64,000 nucleotides of DNA, from assembly GCF_007828865.1 (NCBI RefSeq), contig NZ_VIVK01000001.1, positions 3,906,001-3,970,000 of the forward strand, in the 5' to 3' direction. The DNA comes from Kribbella amoyensis (GTDB lineage: Bacteria; Actinomycetota; Actinomycetes; Propionibacteriales; Kribbellaceae). Shown here piece by piece: positions 1-9,407 of the stretch. Under the pieces are notes generated by a model that was not told the DNA's origin, ran no database searches, and worked only from the letters and a program-made list of their open reading frames with translations. The translations under genes and the position numbers were made by a program. Position 1 is the first letter of the stretch; each line of letters starts with the position of its first letter.

Positions 1-438
1 CAGGTCGAGCTGGAACCCGGTCCCGGCCTGGACCGCGTGCACGGTGAGCTCGTTCGCGTGGTTGCGGACCGAGCTCGCCGTCCCCCAGACCGGCTTCCAG
101 GTCTCGTCGATCGTGCGCCGCTCGACCGACTCGATCAGCATGTCCTCGGTCAGGCTCGGCCGGCCGGCGAGGTCCACGCCGAGCCCGGACGCGCCGACCA
201 GGACCCGGTCGTGGTGGCGCACACTGTAGGTCAGCCTGCCGTCGACCGCGCTGACCGCGACCCGCAGGTCGCGGTCCGGTGACTCGACGATCCGGGCGTC
301 CTGGGGCACGACCTCGTCGAGGCCGGTGGGGGACGCCGGCCGGCCCCAGGCGGGGCTCGTCACGAGCCCTCCTGAGGCCAGCACGGCCGCTGTCGTCGCG
401 AGCAGTCCGGCACGCCTTACCTTCGCTTTCCGGTTCAC
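1..438 (-). CDS. GH97-family glycoside hydrolase, N-terminal part (cut by window edge)
   Basis: Only the first 146 codons are present; the gene runs off the left edge. The GTG start at 438 has a GGAGGA box 8 bases upstream. Residues 1-31 form a secretion signal (basic RKAKVRR, hydrophobic core, alanine-rich cleavage region). From about residue 48 the sequence follows the GH97 N-terminal beta-sandwich (SPDRDLRVAV, DGRLTYSV, SGLGVDL, WKPVWG, VRNHANE). GH97 members are exo-acting alpha-glucosidases or alpha-galactosidases, and the TIM-barrel catalytic residues lie outside the window. It is the last visible gene of the operon that begins with the GH2 gene, 34 bases after the binding-protein gene, so it probably cleaves imported or extracellular oligosaccharide. 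The exact substrate is not readable here. Confidence 0.85.
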   Translation of the reverse strand, partial: MNRKAKVRRAGLLATTAAVLASGGLVTSPAWGRPASPTGLDEVVPQDARIVESPDRDLRVAVSAVDGRLTYSVRHHDRVLVGASGLGVDLAGRPSLTEDMLIESVERRTIDETWKPVWGTASSVRNHANELTVHAVQAGTGFQLDL

Positions 439-472
439 GGTGTTCCTCCTCGGGCGTGCCGGCGCTCGCGAC

Positions 473-2104
473 TCAGCGCGAGGCCTTGAGGGCCTGGGCG
501 AGTTCCTCGGCGATCTTGTCCCCGCCGCCGCTCTTCCACTTCTTCACCGCTCCGGCCCAGGCCGACACCGGCTTGCGGCCCTGGATGATGTCCTCGACGA
601 TGCCGTCGATGTCCTCGGTGAGCTGCGGGCCCTTGCGGACGTTGGTCTCGGAGTACAGTCCCGCGGCCGGGCTGGCGATCGCGGTCGGGCAGGTCGCCTT
701 CATCGCGTTGTACTCCGCCTCGCTGCTGCCCTCGCGCTCGGGCAGGAAGATCGTCCACGGCGCGTCCGCCTGGTACGACAGGCCCAGCTGGGTCTCGCTG
801 AAGCCCTTCTCGTTGAGGACGGGGTTGCCGTCGACGACGTTGTGGTGGACGCCCTGCCGGCCGAACTTGCGGAACAGGTACTCCTGGGTGCCGAACGGCG
901 CGGCCAGGAAGTTCAGGTACTTCAGCAGTGTCTCGACCCGGGCCTCGGCCTTCTTGCTGATCGCGGTGACGCCGATCGCCGGCGCGCCGAGCCAGGTCCG
1001 GCCCGGTCCCGAGCCGTCGTGCTTGGGCGGCGGCACGATCGCGATCCGGCCCTGCTTGTCGACCATCGTCTGCAGGTACGTCGGCCAGGCGCTGAAGGTG
1101 TCCTGTACCAGCGGGCTGGAGCCGTTCGAGAACCGGGTCTTCAGGTCCTGGTTCTGCCCGGAGAACGCGTCCGGGTGGATGTAGCCCGCCTTCCACAGCT
1201 TCTGGATGACGCCCAGCGCCTCCTCCTGGGCGGGGTGCTCCAGGCTGCTGACCAGTTTCTCCCCGTCCTCGCTCCACGCATTCGGGATGTCGAACATGTT
1301 CCGCACGTACTGCGTCGGGGAGGCGGCCAGCGCGAACCTGTTCAGCCGCCGGTCGGTCAGGCCCTTGCACAGCTCGAGGAAGTCGTCCGCGCTCTTGACC
1401 TCCGCCTTCAGCCCCTGCTTCTCCAGGATGTCCTCGCGGCTGTAGAGGACCTGCGAGCTGATCGCGCCGCGCGGGATCGGGACCGCGTAGATCTTGCCGT
1501 CGAAGATGCAGCCGTTCCAGCAGACCTCCGGCAGGTTCGCCAGGAACGGGTACTTCTTGATGTTGTCGCCGGACAGGTGCGGGGTCAGGTCGACCGCCTT
1601 GGAGGCCAGCAGCTGCGGCACCTGCGGGACCCCGCCGACCATGAAGATGTCGCCGAGCCGGTCGCCGGCGACCGCGGTGGCGAACTTCTGCGTGTAGTCG
1701 ACCGACGGGGTCAGGTTCACCGACACCGGCGACCCGGCCATCTTGTTGAACTCCTGCCAGAACGCGTTCTGCTCCAGCTTCGGCGGGATCGGCGTGTTCG
1801 TGTACGTCATCGCCTGGATCGGCTTGCCGTCGCCCGGCGGCTCCTCGATCGCCTTGACCGGGTCGGCCGGGTAGCGCCGGAACGCGTCCGGGATGTTGAA
1901 CTCGGCCCCGGGCAGGTCCGGCTCGACCCCGGTGTAGCGAACGTACGCCGGCCGTACCGTCGACCGCGACGCCTCGTCGTTGCCCCCGCCTCCGCCGCCG
2001 CGGCCCTCGTTCGAGCAGGCGCCGACCGTACCGCTCACCCCCAGCGCGAGGCTGCCTGCCATCAGTGTCCGGCGGGTCACCGGTCGCATCTCGAAAGCAC
2101 CCAT
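473..2104 (-). CDS. ABC transporter sugar-binding lipoprotein (LplA/YesO type)
   Basis: This is a 543-residue extracellular substrate-binding protein, longer than the common 420-450 residue family-1 type and typical of the LplA group that works with LplB/LplC permeases. The N-terminus carries a Tat-like TRRTLMAGS followed by a lipobox ending VGAC, so the mature protein is lipid-anchored. A glycine-rich linker follows. A GAGGT box lies 7 bases before ATG 2104; an internal ATG five codons in is a less likely start. The gene follows the LplC-type permease after 19 bases and precedes the GH97 gene. It should capture an oligosaccharide for the two adjacent permeases. No ATP-binding subunit is in the operon, so a shared MsiK-like ATPase is likely (inference). 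Confidence 0.9.
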   Translation of the reverse strand: MGAFEMRPVTRRTLMAGSLALGVSGTVGACSNEGRGGGGGGNDEASRSTVRPAYVRYTGVEPDLPGAEFNIPDAFRRYPADPVKAIEEPPGDGKPIQAMTYTNTPIPPKLEQNAFWQEFNKMAGSPVSVNLTPSVDYTQKFATAVAGDRLGDIFMVGGVPQVPQLLASKAVDLTPHLSGDNIKKYPFLANLPEVCWNGCIFDGKIYAVPIPRGAISSQVLYSREDILEKQGLKAEVKSADDFLELCKGLTDRRLNRFALAASPTQYVRNMFDIPNAWSEDGEKLVSSLEHPAQEEALGVIQKLWKAGYIHPDAFSGQNQDLKTRFSNGSSPLVQDTFSAWPTYLQTMVDKQGRIAIVPPPKHDGSGPGRTWLGAPAIGVTAISKKAEARVETLLKYLNFLAAPFGTQEYLFRKFGRQGVHHNVVDGNPVLNEKGFSETQLGLSYQADAPWTIFLPEREGSSEAEYNAMKATCPTAIASPAAGLYSETNVRKGPQLTEDIDGIVEDIIQGRKPVSAWAGAVKKWKSGGGDKIAEELAQALKASR

Positions 2105-2123
2105 GGTGTTACCTCTTCTCCTG

Positions 2124-3053
2124 TCAGCCCTTCACGGCTCCGGTCAGCACGCCCTTGGCGAAATGGCGCTGGATGAACGGATACACGGCGAGGATCGGAA
2201 CGATCGAAATCATCAGGATCGCCATCTGGATCGACGTCTGCGGCGGCAACGCCTCGGACCCCACCCCGAGGTCCTGACCGCCGATCTCGACCCCGTTGAC
2301 GACGTAGGTGCGCAGCACCAGTTGCAGCGGCCACTGGCTGCTGTCGTTGAGGTACAACATCGCGTTGAAGAAGCTGTTCCAGTAGCCGACGCCGTAGAAC
2401 AGGCCGATCACGGCCACCACCGCCTTGGCCAGCGGCAGGCCGATGTACCAGAACAGCTTCCACTCCGACGCGCCGTCGATCCGCGCGGAGTCGATGATCT
2501 CGTCCGGCAGGCCGACGAAGTAGGCCCGCACGACGATCACGTTGAACGCGCTCACGCAGACCGGGACGATGACCGCCCACAGACTGTCGAGCAGCCCGAA
2601 CTGCTGCACCACCAGGTACGACGGGATCAGCCCGGGGTTGAACAGCAGGCTGATCAGGACGAGCAGCAGCAACTTCCGGTTGCCGACCGTCCCCCGCCGG
2701 CTCAGAGCCCAGCCGAGGGTGCAGGTGAGCAGCAGCGCGAGCAGCGTCCCGACGCCGGTGATGAAGCAGCTCACCAGCAGCGCCTGGGTGACGGTGCCAC
2801 CGGCGAAGATCGACTTGTACGCGCCCAGGTCGATCCCGTGCGTCGGCAGCATCACGAAGCCGCCGGCCCGGGTCACCTCCTCGGGAGTGGCCAGACTGGT
2901 CGAGATCACGCCGATGAACGGGACCACGACGAAGGCGCAGATGATCGTCAGGAAGACGGCCTTGCCGATCCGTTCCGGCCAGCCCGGCATCGGCATCCCA
3001 CCGGCCAGCGCGGCCGGCGGACGTTTGCCTGGAGCAACTTTTGTGTGCGTCAT
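2124..3053 (-). CDS. ABC sugar permease, LplC/YtcP type (MalG-like)
   Basis: This 309-residue inner-membrane permease has six predicted transmembrane segments. The first is around residues 30-50 (FLTIICAFVVVPFIGVI). The EAA-type loop is in the region SARIDGASEWKLFWYIGLPLAK, which contacts the ATPase. I chose ATG 3053 because it overlaps the stop of the upstream permease as ATGA, the usual sign of translational coupling; longer frames upstream are antisense-like sequence. It pairs with the LplB-type permease to form the translocation pore for the operon's binding protein. Confidence 0.92.
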   Translation of the reverse strand: MTHTKVAPGKRPPAALAGGMPMPGWPERIGKAVFLTIICAFVVVPFIGVISTSLATPEEVTRAGGFVMLPTHGIDLGAYKSIFAGGTVTQALLVSCFITGVGTLLALLLTCTLGWALSRRGTVGNRKLLLLVLISLLFNPGLIPSYLVVQQFGLLDSLWAVIVPVCVSAFNVIVVRAYFVGLPDEIIDSARIDGASEWKLFWYIGLPLAKAVVAVIGLFYGVGYWNSFFNAMLYLNDSSQWPLQLVLRTYVVNGVEIGGQDLGVGSEALPPQTSIQMAILMISIVPILAVYPFIQRHFAKGVLTGAVKG

Positions 3054-4048
3054 CCGCGGTAGACCCCTTCCTCGCCGAAGCGGTGGGCGACCTTGTTCGC
3101 GGCCAGCACCAGGGCCAGCGCGACGGCGCTCTTGGCCAGCCCGACCGCGGCGGCCACGCCCCAGTTCCCGCCGATGATCCCGTTGTTGTAGACGTAGGTG
3201 TCGAGCACTTCGCTGACGTCGGCACCGACCGCCTGTTGCTGCAGGATGATCTGCTCGAACCCGACCGTCAGCGAGTCGCCGAGCTTCAGGATCAGCAGCA
3301 GGATGATGATCGGCCGCAGCCCCGGCAGCGTGACGTGCCAGGTCTGCCGCCACCGGGTCGCCCCGTCGACGGCCGACGCCTCGTACAGGGCGCGGTCGAT
3401 CTGCGACAGCACGGCCAGGAACAGGATGGTCGCCCACCCGGTGTCCTTCCACAGCACCTGCGCGGTCAGCAGCGCGCGGAAGGCCTCGACGTTGCCGATC
3501 ACGTTGATAGGGTCGTACCCGTGCGTCCGCAGCCAGTTGTTGATCATCCCGGTGCCGCCCAGCACCTGCTGGAAGACGGCGACCACGATCACCCAGGACA
3601 TGAAGTGCGGCAGGTAGATCACCGACTGGACGAACTGCCGGAGCCGGTTCGACAGCAGGCTGTGCAGCACGATCGCCACGACGATCGGCGCCGGGAAGAC
3701 GATGATCGTCTGGATCGCGGTCAGGATCAGCGTGTTCTTGACCGCGTTGAGGAACTCCGGGTCACCGTCGAAGAGCACCCGGAAGTTCTCGATCCCCACC
3801 CACAGGCTCTGATCGATGCCCAGGTACGGCTGGTAGTCCTGGAACGCGATCACGTTGCCGAGCAGCGGGTAGTACTGGAAGGCGAGGATGATCAGCAGCC
3901 CCGGGATCGCCAGCAGGAGAACCGGATAGTCCCGGCGCAGCCGGGTGAAGAGCGAACGCCTGGTGGGCTTCGCTTTGGTCGGTGCGCCGGCGTCGTTGCC
4001 GGCGGTGGCGCGCGGTGGGCGCGCGACGTCGAGATCGGTCACAGGCAC
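3050..4048 (-). CDS. ABC sugar permease, LplB type (MalF-like)
   Basis: This 332-residue permease has a basic cytoplasmic N-terminus (residues 1-38) and six membrane segments. The first reads YPVLLLAIPGLLIILAFQYYPLLG and is characteristic of LplB/YteP proteins. An EAA loop with SAVDGATRWRQTWHVTLPG lies near residue 230. It ends in a 4-base overlap with the LplC-type gene. The 91-base gap after the GH2 stop holds no obvious terminator, so it is probably co-transcribed with GH2. Together with its partner it imports an oligosaccharide released by GH2 or GH97-type hydrolysis. Confidence 0.92.
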   Translation of the reverse strand: MPVTDLDVARPPRATAGNDAGAPTKAKPTRRSLFTRLRRDYPVLLLAIPGLLIILAFQYYPLLGNVIAFQDYQPYLGIDQSLWVGIENFRVLFDGDPEFLNAVKNTLILTAIQTIIVFPAPIVVAIVLHSLLSNRLRQFVQSVIYLPHFMSWVIVVAVFQQVLGGTGMINNWLRTHGYDPINVIGNVEAFRALLTAQVLWKDTGWATILFLAVLSQIDRALYEASAVDGATRWRQTWHVTLPGLRPIIILLLILKLGDSLTVGFEQIILQQQAVGADVSEVLDTYVYNNGIIGGNWGVAAAVGLAKSAVALALVLAANKVAHRFGEEGVYRG

Positions 4049-4139
4049 TCCCTTGGTCGGCCTGACGAGCAGCGATCGGATGGACAGCGATCTCCTGGGG
4101 CGGCGGCGATCGCTCGGGCGGCGGCGGTGGACCCGCCGA

Positions 4140-7100
4140 TCAGGGGCGGCTCCGTCCTTCCAGCCGGCCGATCGCCTGCGTCCCGGCGTTGCCGCGGAGG
4201 CCCGCGGCGTAGTGCCAGCCGGTCAGCGCACCGGGGGCGGTGAAGTCGATGCGGTCCTGGGGTGTGCCCGGCCGGAGCTGGGTCCAGCCCAGCCCCTGCT
4301 CGGCCCAGAGGCTGATGGAGTTGCCGTCGAGCACGAAGGCCCAGCGGTCGCCCGGCTTCAGCGGCGCGCCCTGGACACAGCAGAAGCTGGTCAGCCGGCC
4401 GTCGATCCGGTAGTCGATCCCGAACCGGCCCTTGGACTCGGTCCAGGCCAGGAGGTAGTTGTTCTGGTCCTTGATCAGGCCGTTGAACAGCGCGTCCTGA
4501 CCGACCCCGGTGCCGATCCACTGCTGGTGGTCGACGATCACCACCGCGCGCGGCACCGCCGGCCCGGCCTGGTGACCGAGCACCCCGAAGTACTTCGCGG
4601 TGCTGGTGGCGCGCAGGCTGCCCGAACCGAAGGTCAGCTCCGGCAGTTCCTCGGTCGTGGACGTCTTGTGCACCGTGTAGTTCGCCCGGGTGTCGGTGTC
4701 GAAGCTGTCGTCGACGTCGACCTTCGGGTACGCGGCGGGGTCGAACCCGACCGTCGAGGACGCGATCGCCTGGACCGCCTGACCGGACCACGAGGCTGTC
4801 GCGGTGAAGTCGACGCGTTGCCCGGTCGACACCGCGGAGCCCGAGCGGATCGCGAACGCGAGATGCCGTGCCTGACCCGGCTTCAGACCGGCGACGCGGG
4901 CCGGTTCGGTCGCCTCGGCCGTCCAGCCACTCGGCGGTGCCAGCGCGACGTCGATGTCGCGCACGGTCTGCGCGGTGTCGTTGACCACCGACACGATCAC
5001 CGTGCCGGTCCCCGTGGCCGGGTTGATCCGGGCCTGCGCCTGGTACACCGACAACCGGGTGTCGACCGGCCGGAACGCGGGCCGCTCGTCCGGTACCGAG
5101 ACCTGTCCCGCGACCAGCCGAGGCGGTACCCCGTACCGGCCGGAGCCGACGCCGAAGATCGACAGCCCGCCACCGTCCGAGGCGAACCGTAGCGTCGCCT
5201 TCGCGGAGGTGCCCAGGTCCTTGGCGGTCACCGGGACCGCGATCCGATAGCCGTGCCGGCTGCCCCAGTCCCCGGCGAGCGGGCCGCGGGGGCGACCGGC
5301 GAGCGCGGTCGGGTCGTTCGGGTCGTCGGGCAACGTGATCGCCTGGTGCTCGACCCCGTTGACCGAGACGGTCAGCTCGGTCGGGTACCGGCGGGCCGCG
5401 GTCACGTTGTTCGCGTCGTACCAGCCCTCGGTCTGGGTCGAGGAGACCTCGGCGATCAAGGTCGCCCGCTGGTCCCGGCCGGACCGGATCCCCTCCGGCA
5501 CGGCCACCTGGTACTCGAAGTAGCCACGGCCGAACCCCGTGACCCGATCGGCGCCCTTCGAAGCGTGGATCGCCGTACCACCCGTCCACGCGTGCCCGGA
5601 CGGCGCACCGGGGGAGAAGGCCGCGTCCCCGGCGGACCAGGGCACGTCGAACGTGAGGTAGTTCTCGGCGACCGTCCCGTGACCGTCGTCCAGCCAGACC
5701 CACAGATACCCGGTCCGCAGCCCCGCCGGCACCTTGACGGACACGACGCCCGCATCGGAGACCGTGTACTGCCCGGGGCTGACCGGGCGCGATCCACTGG
5801 CGGCGTCCGCGATCCACCGGCCCTGGTCGTCGTAGCCGCCGACCTTCCAGCGCAACGTGGCCTTGGACAGATCGGTGTCGCCGAAGTGGCTCAGCTTCAC
5901 CGGTGCCTCGAGCGTGTCACCGGGTTCGACCGTGCGGGTGGAAGTACCGACCAGGGCGACCGCGTCGTCGCGCTGGAACATCTCGACCGTGCGCGGTTTG
6001 CCCTGGTGGTCGACGAAGATCGGTGGGTTGTGCTGCCGGTCGAACGTGATCGCGCTGCCGTCCTCCTGCTCGGTCTCGGCGAGCTGCACCGCGACGTACC
6101 CGTTCAGCTTGGGGTAGCTGCGGAAGATCCCGGAGGTACTCGCGAACCGGCCGGAGCCCAGGCTGAACTCGGAGTTGAGCCACGGCTGGCCGCTCTGGGT
6201 GCCGCTGTTGAAGTTCCAGTCGGAGCCCGGTTCCACCTTGGCGTCGAACCCGTCCAGCAGCCGCTTCCACTCGTCGTAGGTGGACAGGTAGTAGTGGAAG
6301 TCGTTCAGGTCGGTGTCGAGGTGACCGTTGCTGCAACAGGCCGAGTTGTCCACCACCAACCGGGACGGATCGTTGTCACGGACAACCTTCACCATGTTCC
6401 GCACGTAGCCGAAGGCGGCGTCGGGGATCGGCTGGCCCCACGGGTTGTCGCTGATGCCCCAGGCCTCGTTGAAGACGGTCCAGAACACGATCGACGGGTG
6501 GTTGTGGTCGCGCTGCAGGGTGGTGCGCAGGAGATCCTCGAAGAGTTGCTCGGCCTTCGGGTCACCCTGGGAGTGCCAGCCGGCGTTCGGCATGTCGTAC
6601 CAGACCATCAGACCCAGCTGGTCCGCCAGGTGGTAGTAGGCCGGTTCGTTCACCTTGACGTGGGTCCGGACCACGTTGAAGCCCAGCGCCTTCGCGTCCT
6701 TCAGGTCTCGCAGCATGGAACCACGGCCCGGAGCCTGGTCCGTTCCGGTGCGCAGGTCGGGCCCGGCCGTGACGCCCGTGTAGGTGTAGACGCCCCATGG
6801 GTTGTACGCCTGGTCGAGCACGCCGCGCACGTAGATCGGCCGGTTGTTCAGGTTGATGTACTGGTACTCGCCGTCGTGCCCGGGCGCCCACTGACGGTCG
6901 ACCTTGCGCATCCCGAACGACGTACGCAGACCGTCCCGGAGATCGCCATGGTCGCCGAGCTGGAAGTCCGCGGAGTACAGGGCCGGGCTGTTCGGTTCCC
7001 AGAGCCGCGGTTTGTCGATCAGGACCCGCGCGGTGCCGTTCCCGTCGGTCAGGGGGACGTCGACGACCTTGACGAGCTTGCCCTGCGGATCACGCAGCCG

Positions 7101-8198
7101 CACCGTGGCCTTGTCGGCGCCCGTGGCCGCGACGTCGAGCTTGACCGCGGACTGCGACGGCGTGCGGGCGGTACCGGTGAAGGTCAGCTCGGGCGTCACC
7201 TGGGTCTTCGTCAGCCGCGCCGCGGAGTACGGCTCGATCCAGACCGACTGCCAGATGCCGCCGATGTCGGTGAACCAGCCGGTGTACTCCCCGTCGGGCT
7301 CGCCGGTCTGCTTGCCCTGCGGGTACGGCGACTCGGCGTCGGTCGGGGGAGCGACCACGCGGATCGTCAGCCGGTGGGTCGACCCTGGTTCGAGCTTGCC
7401 GAGCCCGGCCTGGATCTCGGTGTACCCGTCCCCGGAGTACGGCAGGACCTGCTCGCCGTCCAGCCAGACCGAGGCGCCCCAGTCGGCGGCGCCGATGCGG
7501 AGCCGGACGTCCTTGCCGTCGAAGCCGGCCGGGACGGTGAACGAGCGCTGGTACCAGACGGTGCCGCGGTACTGCGAGAACGCGCTGCGGAAGATCTCGT
7601 TGGTCGCGAGCTGCTCCTCGCCCCAAGCGGCCAGCGACTGGTACCCGAACGGGACCCGGATCGCCTTGCCCAGCTGGTGATCCGGGGCGAACCACTGCTC
7701 GCGTTCGCCGACGTCTCCGGGGTCGAAGTCGAACGACCAGGTGCCGTTCAGCGTCAGCCATGCGTTGCCGGTGAACGGCCGCCGGTCGGCGTCTGGCCGC
7801 GGGTACTCCGCCCGTGCGGGCGTCTTCTCGCGGCCGAGCGTCAGCCGCACCTCGTCGCCCTTGGTGGTGGAGGCGAAGTCGTACCCCTCCTTGCCGGCCA
7901 CGACGAGCGCGGAACTCTCCGGCACCGCGGGGAGGACGAAGGACCCGTCCGCCCCGCTCGTGGTGAAGAGGTCGGTCCGCGAAGCGTGCACGCTCGCGCC
8001 CTCGATCGGTGCACCCGTCCGGGCGTCGACGACCTTCCCGCGCACGGTACTCGGGGTCCCGCCGGCCGGGTCGGACACCGGCGGCCGGGGCGGTACCGCG
8101 GTGGCCTGGGCGGTGCCGAGGAGCAGGGCCACGACGGCGATCAGGGCGACCGCCACGCCGATGGGCGTGCGGCGGCTGGGGGCGATGGGCGTTCGCAT
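4140..8198 (-). CDS. Secreted multidomain GH2 glycoside hydrolase
   Basis: A 1352-residue exoenzyme. Order: signal peptide (1-37), carboxypeptidase-regulatory-like beta domain (about 50-110), GH2 jelly-roll sugar-binding domain (about 140-300), immunoglobulin-like domain, TIM barrel, then C-terminal beta domains including a LamG/concanavalin-like end (about 1170-1350). The acid/base glutamate is E578 in FWTVFNEAWG and the nucleophile is E677 in WLNSEFSLGSG, so the catalytic pair is intact. GH2 covers beta-galactosidase, beta-glucuronidase and beta-mannosidase activities, and I cannot tell which applies. ATG 8198 is the first start giving a signal peptide; no strong Shine-Dalgarno sequence precedes it. 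First gene of the five-gene saccharide operon and divergent from a LacI repressor. Confidence 0.9.
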   Translation of the reverse strand: MRTPIAPSRRTPIGVAVALIAVVALLLGTAQATAVPPRPPVSDPAGGTPSTVRGKVVDARTGAPIEGASVHASRTDLFTTSGADGSFVLPAVPESSALVVAGKEGYDFASTTKGDEVRLTLGREKTPARAEYPRPDADRRPFTGNAWLTLNGTWSFDFDPGDVGEREQWFAPDHQLGKAIRVPFGYQSLAAWGEEQLATNEIFRSAFSQYRGTVWYQRSFTVPAGFDGKDVRLRIGAADWGASVWLDGEQVLPYSGDGYTEIQAGLGKLEPGSTHRLTIRVVAPPTDAESPYPQGKQTGEPDGEYTGWFTDIGGIWQSVWIEPYSAARLTKTQVTPELTFTGTARTPSQSAVKLDVAATGADKATVRLRDPQGKLVKVVDVPLTDGNGTARVLIDKPRLWEPNSPALYSADFQLGDHGDLRDGLRTSFGMRKVDRQWAPGHDGEYQYINLNNRPIYVRGVLDQAYNPWGVYTYTGVTAGPDLRTGTDQAPGRGSMLRDLKDAKALGFNVVRTHVKVNEPAYYHLADQLGLMVWYDMPNAGWHSQGDPKAEQLFEDLLRTTLQRDHNHPSIVFWTVFNEAWGISDNPWGQPIPDAAFGYVRNMVKVVRDNDPSRLVVDNSACCSNGHLDTDLNDFHYYLSTYDEWKRLLDGFDAKVEPGSDWNFNSGTQSGQPWLNSEFSLGSGRFASTSGIFRSYPKLNGYVAVQLAETEQEDGSAITFDRQHNPPIFVDHQGKPRTVEMFQRDDAVALVGTSTRTVEPGDTLEAPVKLSHFGDTDLSKATLRWKVGGYDDQGRWIADAASGSRPVSPGQYTVSDAGVVSVKVPAGLRTGYLWVWLDDGHGTVAENYLTFDVPWSAGDAAFSPGAPSGHAWTGGTAIHASKGADRVTGFGRGYFEYQVAVPEGIRSGRDQRATLIAEVSSTQTEGWYDANNVTAARRYPTELTVSVNGVEHQAITLPDDPNDPTALAGRPRGPLAGDWGSRHGYRIAVPVTAKDLGTSAKATLRFASDGGGLSIFGVGSGRYGVPPRLVAGQVSVPDERPAFRPVDTRLSVYQAQARINPATGTGTVIVSVVNDTAQTVRDIDVALAPPSGWTAEATEPARVAGLKPGQARHLAFAIRSGSAVSTGQRVDFTATASWSGQAVQAIASSTVGFDPAAYPKVDVDDSFDTDTRANYTVHKTSTTEELPELTFGSGSLRATSTAKYFGVLGHQAGPAVPRAVVIVDHQQWIGTGVGQDALFNGLIKDQNNYLLAWTESKGRFGIDYRIDGRLTSFCCVQGAPLKPGDRWAFVLDGNSISLWAEQGLGWTQLRPGTPQDRIDFTAPGALTGWHYAAGLRGNAGTQAIGRLEGRSRP

Positions 8199-8248
8199 GC
8201 CCGGCAGGATAGGGCGGCCGGTCCGCTGGCGACAAGGGGTCAATTTTG

Positions 8249-8329
8249 ACGTTGTACTCGCTGTTGACTTGCCCAGATCGCTTCGGTACAAGTGGTTTCG
8301 CCAACCGGTGTTCAGAGCGTGTACAACGT
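8249..8329. promoter_or_regulatory. Divergent GH2/lacI control region: promoter and two inverted 9-bp half-sites
   Basis: ACGTTGTAC at 8249-8257 and GTACAACGT at 8321-8329 are exact inverted copies 63 bases apart; a shorter GTACAA lies at 8286-8291. Between them TTGACT (8264-8269), a 17-base spacer and TACAAG (8287-8292) form a plausible sigma-A promoter for the lacI gene. The arrangement fits two LacI-family operators that could support looping. Binding is inferred, not shown. Confidence 0.5.
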
Positions 8330-8378
8330 TCCGCATCGACCTCTCAGGAGCCTCGGAGGGACGTGAGAGGATGCTGCA

Positions 8379-9407
8379 ATGCCGAAGGACCAAAGGCCCG
8401 CGACCCCCGCCGCAGTGAGCGTCCGGGACGTCGCGGCGCTGGCCCGGGTGTCGCCGACCACGGTGTCGAACGTGCTGTCGGGCAACCGCCGGGTGTCGGA
8501 GGAGACGCAGGACCGGGTGCGCTGGGCGATCGACCAGCTCGGGTACCGGCCGAACCTGTCGGCGCGCAACCTGCGCCTGAACCGCACCGGGCTGATCGCG
8601 GTCGCCGTCCCGGAGATCGACGTGCCCTATTTCGCCGAGCTGATCCGGCACGTGGTCCAGGGCGCGCGCGAGCACGGGTACACGGTGCTGGTCGACCAGA
8701 CCGAGGGCCGGATCGAGGCCGAGCAGTTCGTGGTGGACGGCATGAACCGGGGGATGGTCGACGGCATCCTGCTGAGCCCGCTGGGCATGACCCGCGCGGA
8801 GTACGACCAGCGCCGTGACGACACCCCACTGGTCCTGCTGGGCGAACGCATCGTCGGCAAGGGCATCGACCACGTCGGCATCGACAACGTGGCCGCCGCC
8901 GAGGACGCCACCCGACACCTCGCGGACCGTGGCCGCCGACGCATCGCCGCCATCGGCCACCAAACCCCGAGAGGGGGCGGCACAGCTCCCCAACGCACCA
9001 AGGGCTACCGCAAGGCCCTCCGCTCAGCCGGCCTTCCGTACGACCCGACCCTCGTCGTCCCCACCCGCAACTACCACCGCCTCGACGGAGCCCAGGCCAT
9101 GGCCGACCTCCTCGACAGCGGCGCCCTCCCCGACGCCGTCTTCTGCTACACCGACCTCCTGGCCCTAGGAGCCCTCCACACCCTCCACCAAAGAGGCCTC
9201 AAGGTCCCCGACGAAGTAGCGGTCATCGGCATCGACGACATCGACGAAGGCCGCTACAGCCTCCCCACCCTCACCACCATCTCCCCCAACAAACCCACCA
9301 TCGCCCAAACAGCCCTGGACCTCCTCCTCACCAGAATCACCACAAAGGAGCAGGACCCCCAACAAGTAGTAATCCCCCACACCCTCGAACAACGCGAAAG
9401 CACCTAA
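8379..9407 (+). CDS. LacI-family transcriptional regulator of the saccharide operon
   Basis: A 342-residue LacI/GalR repressor. The N-terminal helix-turn-helix is at residues 14-60 (VRDVAALARVSPTTVSNVLSGNRRVSEETQDRV), followed by the hinge-helix region (NLSARNLRLNRTG) and a periplasmic-binding-protein-like effector domain (about 68-335). It is transcribed away from the GH2-lplB-lplC-lplA-GH97 operon across a 180-base control region and most likely represses it until its sugar ligand binds. The last 110 codons become markedly C-rich and use codons such as GTA, CAA and ACA that are rare in the first half (see findings). Confidence 0.92.
   Translation: MPKDQRPATPAAVSVRDVAALARVSPTTVSNVLSGNRRVSEETQDRVRWAIDQLGYRPNLSARNLRLNRTGLIAVAVPEIDVPYFAELIRHVVQGAREHGYTVLVDQTEGRIEAEQFVVDGMNRGMVDGILLSPLGMTRAEYDQRRDDTPLVLLGERIVGKGIDHVGIDNVAAAEDATRHLADRGRRRIAAIGHQTPRGGGTAPQRTKGYRKALRSAGLPYDPTLVVPTRNYHRLDGAQAMADLLDSGALPDAVFCYTDLLALGALHTLHQRGLKVPDEVAVIGIDDIDEGRYSLPTLTTISPNKPTIAQTALDLLLTRITTKEQDPQQVVIPHTLEQREST

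Noticed and set aside
326..2176. Long plus-strand open frame across the first saccharide operon
   Set aside because: It is the antisense of the binding-protein gene. Its product is low-complexity Arg/Leu/Val-rich and matches no family, while the minus-strand frame has a Tat lipobox and family motifs.
5253..8249. 998-codon plus-strand open frame
   Set aside because: It lies opposite the GH2 gene, whose catalytic motifs are clear. Long antisense frames are expected at this G+C content.
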